Below are positions 9,635 through 17,266 of a DNA stretch of 32,527 nt, one piece after another. The stretch comes from an uncultured Rhizobiaceae group bacterium. Lineage in GTDB: Bacteria > Pseudomonadota > Alphaproteobacteria > Rhizobiales > Rhizobiaceae. Location: contig CALLUS010000010.1 of NCBI GenBank assembly GCA_938010435.1, forward strand, positions 1 to 32,527. Direction: 5' to 3'. A program made the translations under genes and the position numbers. Within the stretch, counting starts at the first letter, position 1, and every line of letters begins with the position of its first letter. The notes under the pieces were generated by a model that ran no database searches, was not told where the DNA came from, and was given only the letters and a program-made list of their open reading frames with translations.

Positions 9635-10162
9635 ATGAAACTCAATGGTATTTCCGATAATGCTGGTGCAGCACCGTCACGCAAACGCGTAGGCCGTGGC
9701 ATTGGTTCCGGTACAGGCAAAACTGGTGGTCGCGGCGTGAAGGGGCAAAAGTCTCGTTCAGGTGTGTCCATCAACGGTTTCGAAGGTGGGCAAATGCCTA
9801 TCTATCGTCGCTTGCCTAAGCGCGGTTTCTCAAACGCAATGTTCACTTCTAAATATAATGAAGTTTCCATTGCGCGCCTTGAAAAGGCTGTAGAAGCGAA
9901 AAAGATCGACGCTAAAAAGCCGATCACTGCTGAAGTCCTTAAAGAAGCTGGTGTTATTCGTCGTGTTCTTGATGGTGTTCGCGTGTTGGGCGGAAGCGAA
10001 GCAAAATCCAAGTTCACTCTTGAAGTGGCTGGTGCTTCCAAAGGCGCGATTGAAGCGATTGAAAAAGCTGGTGGCTCAATCAAAATGATTGAAACCGGTT
10101 CTGTCAAAGCTGCTGAAGTTGCTGCTGCAAAAGCTGCAAAATCCGCTGCTAAAAAGAAGTAG
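9635..10162 (+). CDS. rplO: 50S ribosomal protein L15
   Basis: The 175-residue protein starts [34 protein letters not shown] and carries [25 protein letters not shown], the L15 signature. A C-terminal tail of Ala, Val and Lys extends beyond the E. coli length. L15 is a late-assembling protein of the large subunit. A strong terminator follows 22 bases after the stop, cutting it off from secY. Confidence 0.98.
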   Translation: MKLNGISDNAGAAPSRKRVGRGIGSGTGKTGGRGVKGQKSRSGVSINGFEGGQMPIYRRLPKRGFSNAMFTSKYNEVSIARLEKAVEAKKIDAKKPITAEVLKEAGVIRRVLDGVRVLGGSEAKSKFTLEVAGASKGAIEAIEKAGGSIKMIETGSVKAAEVAAAKAAKSAAKKK

Positions 10163-10184
10163 TTCTTTGACATCTTGAATTTTG

Positions 10185-10214
10185 AAAAAGCCCGGGCTGG
10201 TCTCGGGCTTTTTT
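10185..10214 (+). terminator. Rho-independent terminator between rplO and secY
   Basis: AAAAAGCCCG (10185-10194) and CGGGCTTTTTT (10204-10214) form a 10-bp stem around a nine-base loop, with the 3' arm doubling as a T-run. It lies inside what is one transcription unit in E. coli, so secY and adk probably depend partly on their own promoter in the 180 bases that follow. No convincing -35/-10 pair was found there. Confidence 0.85.
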
Positions 10215-10393
10215 ACGTTTTGCACTCAGGTCTTTGGTTTTTGTGAGTCTGCGTGAATTGCTACTGGTATTCACAACGCGACAACCCATATTGAAATAAT
10301 TCGATTCACCTTTTGCGCATTTGACTGGCCTGCTCTAAGACAGGCGCAACAAGATTTTACCAGCTGCTGATTTGCGGCTGATGGGAGACGGAA

Positions 10394-11779
10394 ATGGCAT
10401 CTGCTGCCGAACAACTCGCTGCTAATTTAAGCTTCTCGACATTCTCGAAAGCAACGGATCTGAAGAAACGTCTTTGGTTCACGCTGTTCGCTTTGATCGT
10501 CTATCGATTGGGCACATATATACCTGTTCCGGGAATCGACCCATCACAGCTTGCTGCTGCTTTTGAGCGTCAGAGCCAAGGTGTTCTGGGTATTGTGAAT
10601 ATGTTTGCTGGTGGAGCGGTTGAGCGTTTGGCCATCTTTGCGCTTGGTATTATGCCATATATCTCAGCGTCGATTATCATGCAGTTGATGACTTCTGTTG
10701 TTCCTTCGCTCGAAGCTCTTAAGAAAGATGGTGAGCAGGGACGTAAGGTTATCAACCAATACACGCGCTACGGCACAGTTCTTCTGGGTACAGCGCAAGC
10801 TTACGGCATCGCGATTGGTCTTTCCAATGCGCCCGGCATGGTTTTGAACCCGGGTTGGTTCTTTATCCTGACGACTGTGATCACCCTTGTTGGCGGCACA
10901 ATGTTCCTGATGTGGTTGGGTGAGCAAATTACGGCTCGCGGTATCGGCAATGGTATTTCTTTGATTATTTTTGCTGGCATTGTGGCCGCGTTTCCCGCAG
11001 CGATTGCACAACTCTTGGATGCCGGTTCTACAGGCTCTATTTCTACCTTGGTCATGCTTGCTATTCTGGTTTCGATCGTCGCTTTGATTGCGTTCATTGT
11101 GTTCATTGAACGGGCACAACGCCGATTGCTCATTCAATATCCGAAACGCCAAGTGGGCAATAAAATGTTCCAAGGTGATTCTTCTCATCTGCCGTTGAAG
11201 TTGAATACTGCTGGTGTGATTCCACCAATCTTTGCTTCTTCGCTTCTTTTGCTGCCAGCTACGCTCACGGGCTTTTCCGGCACCGAAGGCCAGTCCGAGT
11301 GGGTGATTGCTATCTCCACATTCTTGGGCCGTGGTGCGCCGGGGTATCTCTTGTTCTACGGTGGGTTGATTGCTTTCTTCGCATTCTTTTACACAGCGAT
11401 CACGTTCAATCCGAAAGAGACTGCTGACAATTTGAAGTCACATGGTGGTTTCATCCCGGGTATTCGTCCGGGCGAACGCACAGCCGACTATATCGACTAT
11501 GTGCTGACTCGCGTTACCGTGCTGGGTGCGCTTTATTTGGTGTTCATTTGTTTGATTCCAGAGATGTTCCTGTCCAATCTTGGTATTTCCGCTTTCCTCG
11601 GTGGCACGTCGCTGCTGATTATGGTGAGCGTGACCATGGATACCGTGCAGCAGGTTCAGAGCCATCTCTTTGCTCAGCAATATGAGGGATTGATTGCAAA
11701 GTCGAAACTGCGTGGTGGCGACAAGCCAACAACACGCGGTGGAACAAAAAAAGCTCGGGGGAGCAAGCGTAAAAAATGA
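10394..11779 (+). CDS. secY: Protein translocase subunit SecY
   Basis: The 461-residue inner-membrane protein has ten predicted hydrophobic spans. Typical SecY motifs are RLGTYIPVPGIDP near residue 40, NMFAGGAVERLAIFALGIMPYISASIIMQL, the GIGNGISLIIFAGI stretch near 190 and LKSHGGFIPGIRPG in the cytoplasmic loop near 350. SecY is the channel of the Sec translocon with SecE and SecG. A basic tail (GGTKKARGSKRKK) ends the protein. GGGAGA (10383-10388) supports the start. Its stop overlaps adk by four bases (ATGA). Confidence 0.98.
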   Translation: MASAAEQLAANLSFSTFSKATDLKKRLWFTLFALIVYRLGTYIPVPGIDPSQLAAAFERQSQGVLGIVNMFAGGAVERLAIFALGIMPYISASIIMQLMTSVVPSLEALKKDGEQGRKVINQYTRYGTVLLGTAQAYGIAIGLSNAPGMVLNPGWFFILTTVITLVGGTMFLMWLGEQITARGIGNGISLIIFAGIVAAFPAAIAQLLDAGSTGSISTLVMLAILVSIVALIAFIVFIERAQRRLLIQYPKRQVGNKMFQGDSSHLPLKLNTAGVIPPIFASSLLLLPATLTGFSGTEGQSEWVIAISTFLGRGAPGYLLFYGGLIAFFAFFYTAITFNPKETADNLKSHGGFIPGIRPGERTADYIDYVLTRVTVLGALYLVFICLIPEMFLSNLGISAFLGGTSLLIMVSVTMDTVQQVQSHLFAQQYEGLIAKSKLRGGDKPTTRGGTKKARGSKRKK

Positions 11780-12426
11780 GACTGATACTGTTAGGCCCAC
11801 CAGGGGCAGGTAAAGGAACTCAGGCCCAGCGTCTGGTCGAAGAACATAAGATCCCGCAACTCTCCACCGGAGATATGTTGCGGGCGGCTGTGGCTGCAGG
11901 AACGGAAACGGGACTGCGCGCCAAAGCTATTATGGATGCCGGAAATCTTGTGTCTGATGATGTGGTGAATGCCATTGTGGCTGAGCGCATCGATGAAGAC
12001 GACTGCAAGGGTGGTTTCATTCTGGATGGCTATCCACGCACGCTTCCACAAGCAGATGCGGTTGAATCTATGTTGGCTGAACGCGGCACAGCACTTGATG
12101 CTGTCGTTGAACTGCGCGTTGATGATGATGCGATGGTTGAACGCGTTGCTGGCCGATACACCTGTGTAAATTGTGGCACGGGCTATCACGACACGTTGAA
12201 GCAACCCAAAGCAGACGGGACTTGCGATAAGTGTGGTTTGAAAGAATTTAAACGGCGCCCTGATGACAACGCTGATGCCATGCGCACCCGTTTGCAGGTT
12301 TATTACAAAGAGACATCGCCATTGATCGGTTATTACTATGCCAAAGACAAACTCAAGGTTGTCGACGGTATGGGATCAATCGACGGTGTAAGTGAAGAAA
12401 TTCGTGGCGTTTTGAGCTCTATTTGA
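11776..12426 (+). CDS. adk: Adenylate kinase (zinc-lid type)
   Basis: This 216-residue enzyme catalyses ATP + AMP to 2 ADP in the cytoplasm. The P-loop GPPGAGKGTQ is at residues 7-16, followed by STGDMLR, the DGYPRT segment near residue 85 and the long LID domain. The LID has four cysteines in two pairs, CVNC and CDKC, near residues 130-153, so it should bind zinc structurally. It is translationally coupled to secY by an ATGA overlap, the standard arrangement in Alphaproteobacteria. A 268-base gap separates it from rpsM. Confidence 0.98.
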   Translation: MRLILLGPPGAGKGTQAQRLVEEHKIPQLSTGDMLRAAVAAGTETGLRAKAIMDAGNLVSDDVVNAIVAERIDEDDCKGGFILDGYPRTLPQADAVESMLAERGTALDAVVELRVDDDAMVERVAGRYTCVNCGTGYHDTLKQPKADGTCDKCGLKEFKRRPDDNADAMRTRLQVYYKETSPLIGYYYAKDKLKVVDGMGSIDGVSEEIRGVLSSI

Positions 12427-12499
12427 GTTGGATTTGGGATTAGGGCAGGGCGATATTTACTCTACCCGCCAGAGTCTTAAAAATGACTCGGTGTTGCTG

Positions 12500-12528
12500 T
12501 TGACGCACGAAGCGAATGGGAATAGATA
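12500..12528 (+). promoter_or_regulatory. Candidate sigma-70 promoter upstream of rpsM
   Basis: TTGACG (12500-12505) and TAGATA (12523-12528) are separated by 17 bases, close to the vegetative consensus. Transcription would begin near 12535, leaving a leader of about 160 bases before rpsM. The position in the long adk-rpsM gap makes it the natural promoter for the alpha cluster. This is pattern matching only. Confidence 0.5.
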
Positions 12529-12694
12529 AGCCCAACAATTCGCGATAATTATGCGATCGGATTCGGGCATTATACATGCGCGGAACGGTCGTTTTCGGGT
12601 TTCATTGCCCATTTAAAGTCGCATGTTGCGAGAATACAACTTGTCAATCAGGCGTTAAAACCCTGAAAAAAGACATCATTTCAAGGAGATCAGC

Positions 12695-13063
12695 GTGGCT
12701 CGTATCGCTGGCGTTAACATTCCAACTAACAAACGTACCGTTATTGCATTGCAATACATTCATGGTATCGGCAAAAAACATGCTGCTGACATCATCACGA
12801 AAGCAAATATTCCTGCGGAACGTCGCGTGAATCAACTTTCTGATGCAGAAGTTTTGCAGATTCGTGAAATCATCGACCGTGACCATATGGTTGAAGGTGA
12901 TCTGCGTCGTGAAGTGTCCATGAACATCAAACGTCTCATGGATCTAGGTTGCTACCGTGGCTTGCGCCATCGTCGTAGTCTTCCTGTTCGCGGTCAGCGC
13001 ACGCATACCAACGCACGTACTCGTAAGGGTCCTGCGAAGGCGATTGCAGGTAAAAAGAAGTAA
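12695..13063 (+). CDS. rpsM: 30S ribosomal protein S13
   Basis: The 122-residue protein begins (GTG start) [26 protein letters not shown] and holds [27 protein letters not shown] near the C-terminus, as expected for S13. GTG at 12695 is chosen because AAGGAG (12684-12689) lies six bases upstream and the protein begins exactly like its family. S13 lies in the 30S head and contacts the P-site tRNA and the large subunit. It is followed by a 108-base spacer with two strong hairpins. Confidence 0.98.
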   Translation: MARIAGVNIPTNKRTVIALQYIHGIGKKHAADIITKANIPAERRVNQLSDAEVLQIREIIDRDHMVEGDLRREVSMNIKRLMDLGCYRGLRHRRSLPVRGQRTHTNARTRKGPAKAIAGKKK

Positions 13064-13071
13064 TTTAATTT

Positions 13072-13110
13072 CGATTAAGACACCGCCGGAATGCTGGCGT
13101 TGTCTTATCG
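13072..13110 (+). promoter_or_regulatory. Long hairpin after rpsM
   Basis: The segment at 13072-13085 (CGATTAAGACACCG) pairs almost completely with 13097-13110 (GCGTTGTCTTATCG), allowing one bulge and one mismatch, with a short loop near GGAATGCT. No T-run follows. Together with the next hairpin it fills most of the rpsM-rpsK spacer; attenuation, RNase processing or mRNA stabilisation are all possible. Confidence 0.4.
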
Positions 13111-13125
13111 AGGTTTTCAGGTGTA

Positions 13126-13145
13126 GCCGCCGGAATTACGGCGGC
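13126..13145 (+). promoter_or_regulatory. GC-rich hairpin before rpsK
   Basis: GCCGCCG (13126-13132) and CGGCGGC (13139-13145) form a perfect seven-pair stem around GAATTA. It ends 26 bases before the rpsK start and is not followed by a T-run. It may be a processing or stability element in the alpha cluster mRNA. Confidence 0.4.
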
Positions 13146-13171
13146 GCTTATATCATAAAAGGGACTGACAT

Positions 13172-13561
13172 ATGGCAAAAGATGCCGCTCGCGTTAAACG
13201 CCGCGAAAGAAAAAATATTGCGTCAGGCGTGGCTCACGTCAACTCAACTTTCAACAACACGATGATCACAATTACCGATGCTCAAGGCAACACCATTGCA
13301 TGGTCGTCTGCTGGTGCTCAGGGTTTCAAGGGCTCACGTAAGTCTACACCTTTTGCTGCACAGGTTGCTGCGGAAGATGCAGGCAAGAAAGCTCAAGATC
13401 ACGGCATGAAAACTTTGGAAGTTGAGGTGAGCGGACCTGGTTCAGGTCGTGAATCAGCACTTCGTGCGCTTCAGTCTATCGGTTTTGTCATCACATCCAT
13501 TCGCGATGTGACTTCAGTGCCGCACAATGGTTGCCGCGCGCGTAAACAACGCCGCGTTTAA
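13172..13561 (+). CDS. rpsK: 30S ribosomal protein S11
   Basis: The 129-residue protein has [21 protein letters not shown] near residue 20 and ends [21 protein letters not shown], the classical S11 ending. In the central part it shows [22 protein letters not shown]11 lies on the 30S platform near the mRNA exit path. AAAAGGGAC precedes the ATG. Confidence 0.98.
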   Translation: MAKDAARVKRRERKNIASGVAHVNSTFNNTMITITDAQGNTIAWSSAGAQGFKGSRKSTPFAAQVAAEDAGKKAQDHGMKTLEVEVSGPGSGRESALRALQSIGFVITSIRDVTSVPHNGCRARKQRRV

Positions 13562-13573
13562 TCTGCTTTTTAG

Positions 13574-13633
13574 AGCCCCGGCATCCATTTCGCGGGGCTA
13601 CGACGTTCGTTGTTACGAGTGGATGGTAACAAC
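13574..13633 (+). promoter_or_regulatory. Two tandem hairpins between rpsK and rpoA
   Basis: AGCCCCG (13574-13580) pairs with CGGGGCT (13593-13599), and GTTGTTAC (13609-13616) pairs perfectly with GTAACAAC (13626-13633), the latter followed by ATTTTC. The second stem ends 21 bases before the rpoA start. They could act as a weak attenuator or as processing sites that set the ratio of RNA polymerase alpha to ribosomal proteins. The function is inference. Confidence 0.4.
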
Positions 13634-13654
13634 ATTTTCATAAAGGATTTTTCC

Positions 13655-14662
13655 ATGATCCATAGAAATTGGCAGGAACTGATCAAACCAAATAAGCTGG
13701 AAGTAAATTCTTCCGGTACCAAAGGCACAATGGTTGCCGAGCCGCTTGAGCGCGGATTTGGTTTGACACTTGGCAACGCTCTGCGACGCGTATTGCTTTC
13801 ATCGCTTCAAGGTGCAGCTGTAACAGGCGTGCAAATTGACGGCGTATTACACGAATTCTCGTCTATTCCAGGCGTTCGTGAAGACGTGACCGACATTATT
13901 CTCAACATCAAAGAACTTGCCATCCGCATGGAAGGCGAGGGCCCTAAACGCATGGTTGTGCGCAAAGAGGGTGCTGGTGTTGTTACTGCTGGTGATATCC
14001 AAACTGTTGGCGATATCGAAATTCTGAACCCTGAACTCGTGCTTTGCACGCTGGATGATGAAGCTGAAATCCGCATGGAGTTCACCGTCAACACCGGTAA
14101 GGGATATGTGGCTGCTGAGCGCAATCGCCCGGAAGACGCACCAATTGGTCTTATCCCGGTAGATAGCCTCTACTCACCTGTGAGAAAAGTCTCCTACAAG
14201 ACTGAAAACACACGTGAAGGTCAGGTTCTCGATTATGATAAACTGACTTTGACTGTGGAAACAGACGGTTCTGTGAGCCCTGACGATGCTGTGGCTTATG
14301 CTGCGCGCATTATGCAAGATCAATTGTCTATCTTCGTGAATTTCGAAGAGCCACAAAAAGAAGTTGTACAGGAAGAAGTGACAGAGCTCGCTTTCAACCC
14401 TGCGCTTCTGAAAAAAGTCGACGAATTGGAATTGTCTGTCCGTTCTGCAAACTGCTTGAAGAACGACAACATCGTTTACATCGGCGATTTGATCCAAAAG
14501 ACAGAAGGCGAAATGCTTCGCACTCCAAACTTTGGTCGCAAGTCACTGAACGAAATCAAAGAAGTTCTGGCCACAATGGGTCTCCATCTCGGTATGGAAA
14601 TTCCTGCATGGCCGCCTGAGAACATCGAAGATCTCGCAAAACGTTACGAAGACCAGTACTAA
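13655..14662 (+). CDS. rpoA: DNA-directed RNA polymerase subunit alpha
   Basis: The 335-residue protein begins [17 protein letters not shown], the standard alphaproteobacterial RpoA start. The N-terminal assembly domain carries [18 protein letters not shown] near residue 35 and [18 protein letters not shown]. The C-terminal domain, from about residue 245, has [22 protein letters not shown] and [14 protein letters not shown], which bind UP-element DNA and activators. The ATG at 13655 is preferred over an upstream in-frame TTG at 13610 because AAGGA (13643-13647) precedes it and the extra residues would fall in the hairpin spacer. Confidence 0.98.
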   Translation: MIHRNWQELIKPNKLEVNSSGTKGTMVAEPLERGFGLTLGNALRRVLLSSLQGAAVTGVQIDGVLHEFSSIPGVREDVTDIILNIKELAIRMEGEGPKRMVVRKEGAGVVTAGDIQTVGDIEILNPELVLCTLDDEAEIRMEFTVNTGKGYVAAERNRPEDAPIGLIPVDSLYSPVRKVSYKTENTREGQVLDYDKLTLTVETDGSVSPDDAVAYAARIMQDQLSIFVNFEEPQKEVVQEEVTELAFNPALLKKVDELELSVRSANCLKNDNIVYIGDLIQKTEGEMLRTPNFGRKSLNEIKEVLATMGLHLGMEIPAWPPENIEDLAKRYEDQY

Positions 14663-14673
14663 TATAATTTAAC

Positions 14674-14706
14674 GCTCCGGGCTTAAGTCCTAGGCCGGAG
14701 CTTTTT
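14674..14706 (+). terminator. Hairpin with T-run between rpoA and rplQ
   Basis: GCTCCGG (14674-14680) pairs with CCGGAGC (14695-14701), followed by TTTTTC. The shape is that of an intrinsic terminator, yet rplQ begins only 17 bases later. It therefore probably works as a partial terminator or attenuator that lowers rplQ expression relative to rpoA, unless rplQ has its own start site inside rpoA. Confidence 0.65.
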
Positions 14707-14722
14707 CTGAAGGAGAAGGCAA

Positions 14723-15169
14723 ATGAGACACCGTAAACAAGGGCGTAAGCTCAATCGTACAGCCAGCCACCGTAAGGCAATGTTCAAGAACATGGCTGTG
14801 TCTATTTTGACTCATGAGCAAATTGTAACAACTCTGCCAAAAGCAAAAGAAATGCGTTCTATCGTCGACAAGCTGATCACACTCGGCAAGCGTGGCGATT
14901 TGCATGCACGTCGTCAGGCTGCATCGCAACTTCAGGATGCTGCTGCTGTAAAGAAGCTGTTTTCCGTGCTTGGTGATCGCTACAAGGACCGTGCCGGTGG
15001 TTACACTCGCGTTCTCAAAGCTGGTTACCGTTATGGTGACAACGCACCAATGGCTGTTATCGAGCTTGTTGAGCGCGATGTGGATGCCAAAGGTAAAGCC
15101 GACCGCGAGCGCATGGAAGCTGAAGAAGCTGCAATGCCAGCTGAAGCAACAGCTGAGACTGCTGCATAA
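14723..15169 (+). CDS. rplQ: 50S ribosomal protein L17
   Basis: The 148-residue protein starts [29 protein letters not shown] and contains [24 protein letters not shown], both characteristic of L17. The last 25 or so residues are an acidic Ala/Glu-rich tail not present in E. coli L17 but common in Alphaproteobacteria. GAAGGAGAAGG precedes the ATG. It is the last gene of the ribosomal block. Confidence 0.98.
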   Translation: MRHRKQGRKLNRTASHRKAMFKNMAVSILTHEQIVTTLPKAKEMRSIVDKLITLGKRGDLHARRQAASQLQDAAAVKKLFSVLGDRYKDRAGGYTRVLKAGYRYGDNAPMAVIELVERDVDAKGKADRERMEAEEAAMPAEATAETAA

Positions 15170-15213
15170 AGACTGGCGGAAGCTGTTTCATCAAGAAACG
15201 TAAAGTTTCAAAC

Positions 15214-15252
15214 AAAAAGGGCTGCTTGGCGTAATGTCAGGCAGCCCTTTTT
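15214..15252 (+). terminator. Rho-independent terminator closing the ribosomal block
   Basis: AAAAAGGGCTGC (15214-15225) and GCAGCCCTTTTT (15241-15252) are a perfect 12-bp inverted repeat with a 15-base loop and a T-run. It ends the alpha cluster 45 bases after the rplQ stop. It lies only 26 bases before the next gene, leaving very little room for a promoter. Confidence 0.92.
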
Positions 15253-15278
15253 GATTCTAAACCTGCGAGAAATCAACA

Positions 15279-16298
15279 ATGACTAAAACAATTCTGGTAA
15301 CAGGCGTAACAGGCTTTATCGCAGGCCATGTGGTGCATGAATTGTTGGGGCGGGGTTATTCGGTGCGCGGCACTGTGCGCAGTTTGCAGAGAGCCGAAAA
15401 ACTTAAAGCACTCTACGAGAATTTGGGTCATGACCCCGCAAAATTCGAGCTGGTAGAACTCGATTTGGAGAAAGACACTGGCTGGGCGCAAGCTATGGCA
15501 GAGTGCACGGCCGTTCAACACATAGCGTCGCCATTCCCGATGGAAGAACCCGATGACAAAATGGCCCACGTGCCGGCAGCAAAGGGTGGGGCACTGCGTG
15601 TGTTGGAAAATGCACGTAAAGCCGGAGTGCCCAAAGTCGTTCTCACATCATCCACCGTGTCGATCACCAATGGTGTTAATAAACCCCAAGGTTATGTCTT
15701 CACCGAAGAAGATTGGTCAAACACAGATGCACCTGACATTCGCGCTTACGCTTTATCCAAGACTTTAGCTGAGAAAGCGGCTTGGGATGATGTAGAGCAA
15801 TATGGTGGTCCGATCCTAACCGTCATGAACCCCAGTTTCGTGGTGGGGCCGCTTCTCAACGATGATCTTGGAACATCGTGCACTTTGATCAAACAGTTTT
15901 TCGATGGAAAGTTTCCAGCAGTTCCTGAATTGTGTTTTGGCATTGTGGACGTGCGCGACGTCGCCGAAGCCCACATCAACGCCATGGAACGCGAAACAGC
16001 TAATGGCAAACGCTATTTGCTGTCAGCGGGCACTATGCCCATGATCGAGATCGCCAAAACGTTAAAACAAGCTTTTCCTGAAAAATCCCGAAAACTACCC
16101 AAATTCCAATCGCCAGCCTTTCTGGTACGGATCATCGCTCTGTTCGACAAATCCGTAAAAGGCATCCTCCCCGAAGTCGGTCGCTTGTATGAAGTCGACG
16201 GGAGCAGGGCACGCGAAGAGTTAGGCATCAATTTCACCAGCCGCGAAGATGCACTAATTGCATTGGGTGAAAGTTTAATTGAACGGAAGTTGATCTAG
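15279..16298 (+). CDS. NAD(P)-dependent reductase of the extended SDR family (dihydroflavonol/cinnamoyl-CoA reductase-like)
   Basis: The 339-residue protein has an N-terminal Rossmann fold with TGVTGFIA (residues 8-15, the TGxxGxxA nucleotide motif) and RGTVRS near 30, where an Arg after the second strand suggests NADP preference. The active-site pair is Y157 and K161 (YALSK) with a Ser near 125 (LTSST). The NPSFVVGP segment matches the dihydroflavonol-4-reductase / aldehyde reductase branch of extended SDRs. These reduce aldehydes or ketones; the substrate cannot be read from sequence. It is the first gene after the ribosomal terminator and its nearest neighbour is convergent, so it is probably monocistronic. 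The ribosome binding site is weak (GCGAGAA). Confidence 0.85.
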   Translation: MTKTILVTGVTGFIAGHVVHELLGRGYSVRGTVRSLQRAEKLKALYENLGHDPAKFELVELDLEKDTGWAQAMAECTAVQHIASPFPMEEPDDKMAHVPAAKGGALRVLENARKAGVPKVVLTSSTVSITNGVNKPQGYVFTEEDWSNTDAPDIRAYALSKTLAEKAAWDDVEQYGGPILTVMNPSFVVGPLLNDDLGTSCTLIKQFFDGKFPAVPELCFGIVDVRDVAEAHINAMERETANGKRYLLSAGTMPMIEIAKTLKQAFPEKSRKLPKFQSPAFLVRIIALFDKSVKGILPEVGRLYEVDGSRAREELGINFTSREDALIALGESLIERKLI

Positions 16299-16376
16299 CT
16301 ACATTCAAGTGATGGCAGCAATGAGCCCAATGCGCTTTTTGCCACAAAATGAACGAAGGGCGGCAATGTTGCCCCG

Positions 16377-16793
16377 TTATCCGTCTCGTCTGGGCTCGTC
16401 TATATTGTCAGAAAACAATGCGATTTTGTTACCGTGAGGGTCGCGAAGGTAGCCAACAAAAAAATGAGACCCATACGAGGTGCGGAAGCCTGGCTGCCCC
16501 TCGTCAGAACCGCCAGCGGCAAGGGCTGCCGAGTGAAGGTCACGAATTTGGCTTTGGCTGCTCCCCTCAAACGCTACCATAGCGCCGTTCCCAGCGGAAG
16601 CAGGGTCTCCATTAAAAGGTGATTTAACGTAGAAATCTGGAGAAACAGGTGATTTACCCAATGGTACGGGCAGTATGTAACTCAGGTCACCATGATACTT
16701 TTCTAGCTTGTAACCAAGGGCAGGCAGGAACGCAGAGTAAAACTGTTCCGCGCGAGCTATATCGTCTGCACCAACGGTGACATAGGCTATCAT
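16377..16793 (-). CDS. VOC (glyoxalase/bleomycin resistance-like) family protein
   Basis: The 138-residue protein has the vicinal oxygen chelate pattern: MIAYVTVGADDIARAEQFYSAF at the N-terminus and the C-terminal strand and turn FVGYLRDPHGNKIALFS near residue 115. The length and single domain fit small cytosolic VOC proteins of unknown substrate. On the minus strand AAGGA lies about 10 bases before the ATG. It is convergent with the SDR gene; the 78 bases between them hold a short GGCAA/TTGCC stem at 16362-16373. A second VOC-like fragment lies at about 17971-18060. Confidence 0.85.
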   Translation of the reverse strand: MIAYVTVGADDIARAEQFYSAFLPALGYKLEKYHGDLSYILPVPLGKSPVSPDFYVKSPFNGDPASAGNGAMVAFEGSSQSQIRDLHSAALAAGGSDEGQPGFRTSYGSHFFVGYLRDPHGNKIALFSDNIDEPRRDG

Positions 16794-16956
16794 GGGGCGC
16801 TTTTCCTTTTCTAAGTTTTGATTATTGCAACGAAGCTATCTTGCTCCGGTAAGCCTAAATGAAATTAGATCAATAAACACTTATCTTTATAAATTCCTCC
16901 AAAGCAGACACTGGCGCATGAGATACGTACGGTCACTTTGTCCACCTCTCGGTCAT

Positions 16957-17063
16957 CCATTTCCAAGTTAAATTCCACTTTTGCAACTTATGCCAAAGCC
17001 TATAAGTTTTTTGCTGGCCCGAAGGGGTGGGTGCACAGAGTGAAACGATTGCACTTGACATAA
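16957..17063 (+). repeat. Diverged copy of the Nudix gene promoter and first codons (left repeat)
   Basis: Positions 16957-17008 align without gaps to 18079-18130 with 39 of 52 identical bases. The likeness continues past a less similar stretch: both copies have AAGGGG, then TGCACAGAGT, then ATT and TTGACAT. In the right copy this last part is the start of the Nudix gene (Met-His-Arg-Val). In the left copy GTG-CAC-AGA-GTG opens a frame that reaches a stop after ten codons. It therefore looks like a decayed 5' fragment of a Nudix gene. It directly abuts the operator of the arsR cassette. The 163 bases between the VOC start and this repeat hold nothing recognisable. Confidence 0.6.
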
Positions 17064-17103
17064 TACCATTTGGTGTCATAAATAATGATACCAAATGGTA
17101 TTA
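17055..17103 (+). promoter_or_regulatory. Promoter with two palindromic operator sites before the arsR cassette
   Basis: TTGACA (17055-17060) has a possible -10 at TAAATA (17079-17084, spacer 18). A perfect 14-bp inverted repeat flanks the -10: TAATACCATTTGGT (17061-17074) and ACCAAATGGTATTA (17090-17103). Each arm is itself dyad-symmetric (ATACCA, two bases, TGGT plus two bases), with centres 25 bp apart. This resembles two dimer sites for one regulator, one in the promoter spacer and one at the start of transcription. The ArsR-family gene just downstream is the obvious candidate for binding. Confidence 0.7.
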
Positions 17104-17116
17104 CAAAAGAGCATCA

Positions 17117-17266
17117 ATGCCTCAAATGTCCTCAGTTTCCACCACAGCGATATTATTTGGCCCGGCATTTATGGGTGCTGGTAAGATCTCATCGTTTGAT
17201 CGCTCAAGTTGCGTGTGGGGTATCCCAAAAGATGGCGCGTTTGAATTCCAGCAGGTGCAACAATGA
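17117..17266 (+). CDS. Possible 49-residue leader ORF overlapping arsR
   Basis: An open frame runs from ATG 17117 to TGA 17264-17266 and its stop overlaps the arsR start in an ATGA junction, the arrangement used for translational coupling. The product begins MPQMSSVSTTAILFGPAF and ends FEFQQVQQ. It resembles no family I recognise. The same frame is open further upstream, but those codons precede the predicted start of transcription. The ribosome binding site is poor (AAAAGAGC). It may be a real small protein, a leader peptide or chance. Confidence 0.3.
   Translation: MPQMSSVSTTAILFGPAFMGAGKISSFDRSSCVWGIPKDGAFEFQQVQQ

Noticed and set aside
17027-17266. A longer 79-codon frame across the arsR promoter
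   Set aside because: Its first 30 codons contain the operator and the predicted -10, upstream of the likely transcription start. Only the part from ATG 17117 was kept, at low confidence.
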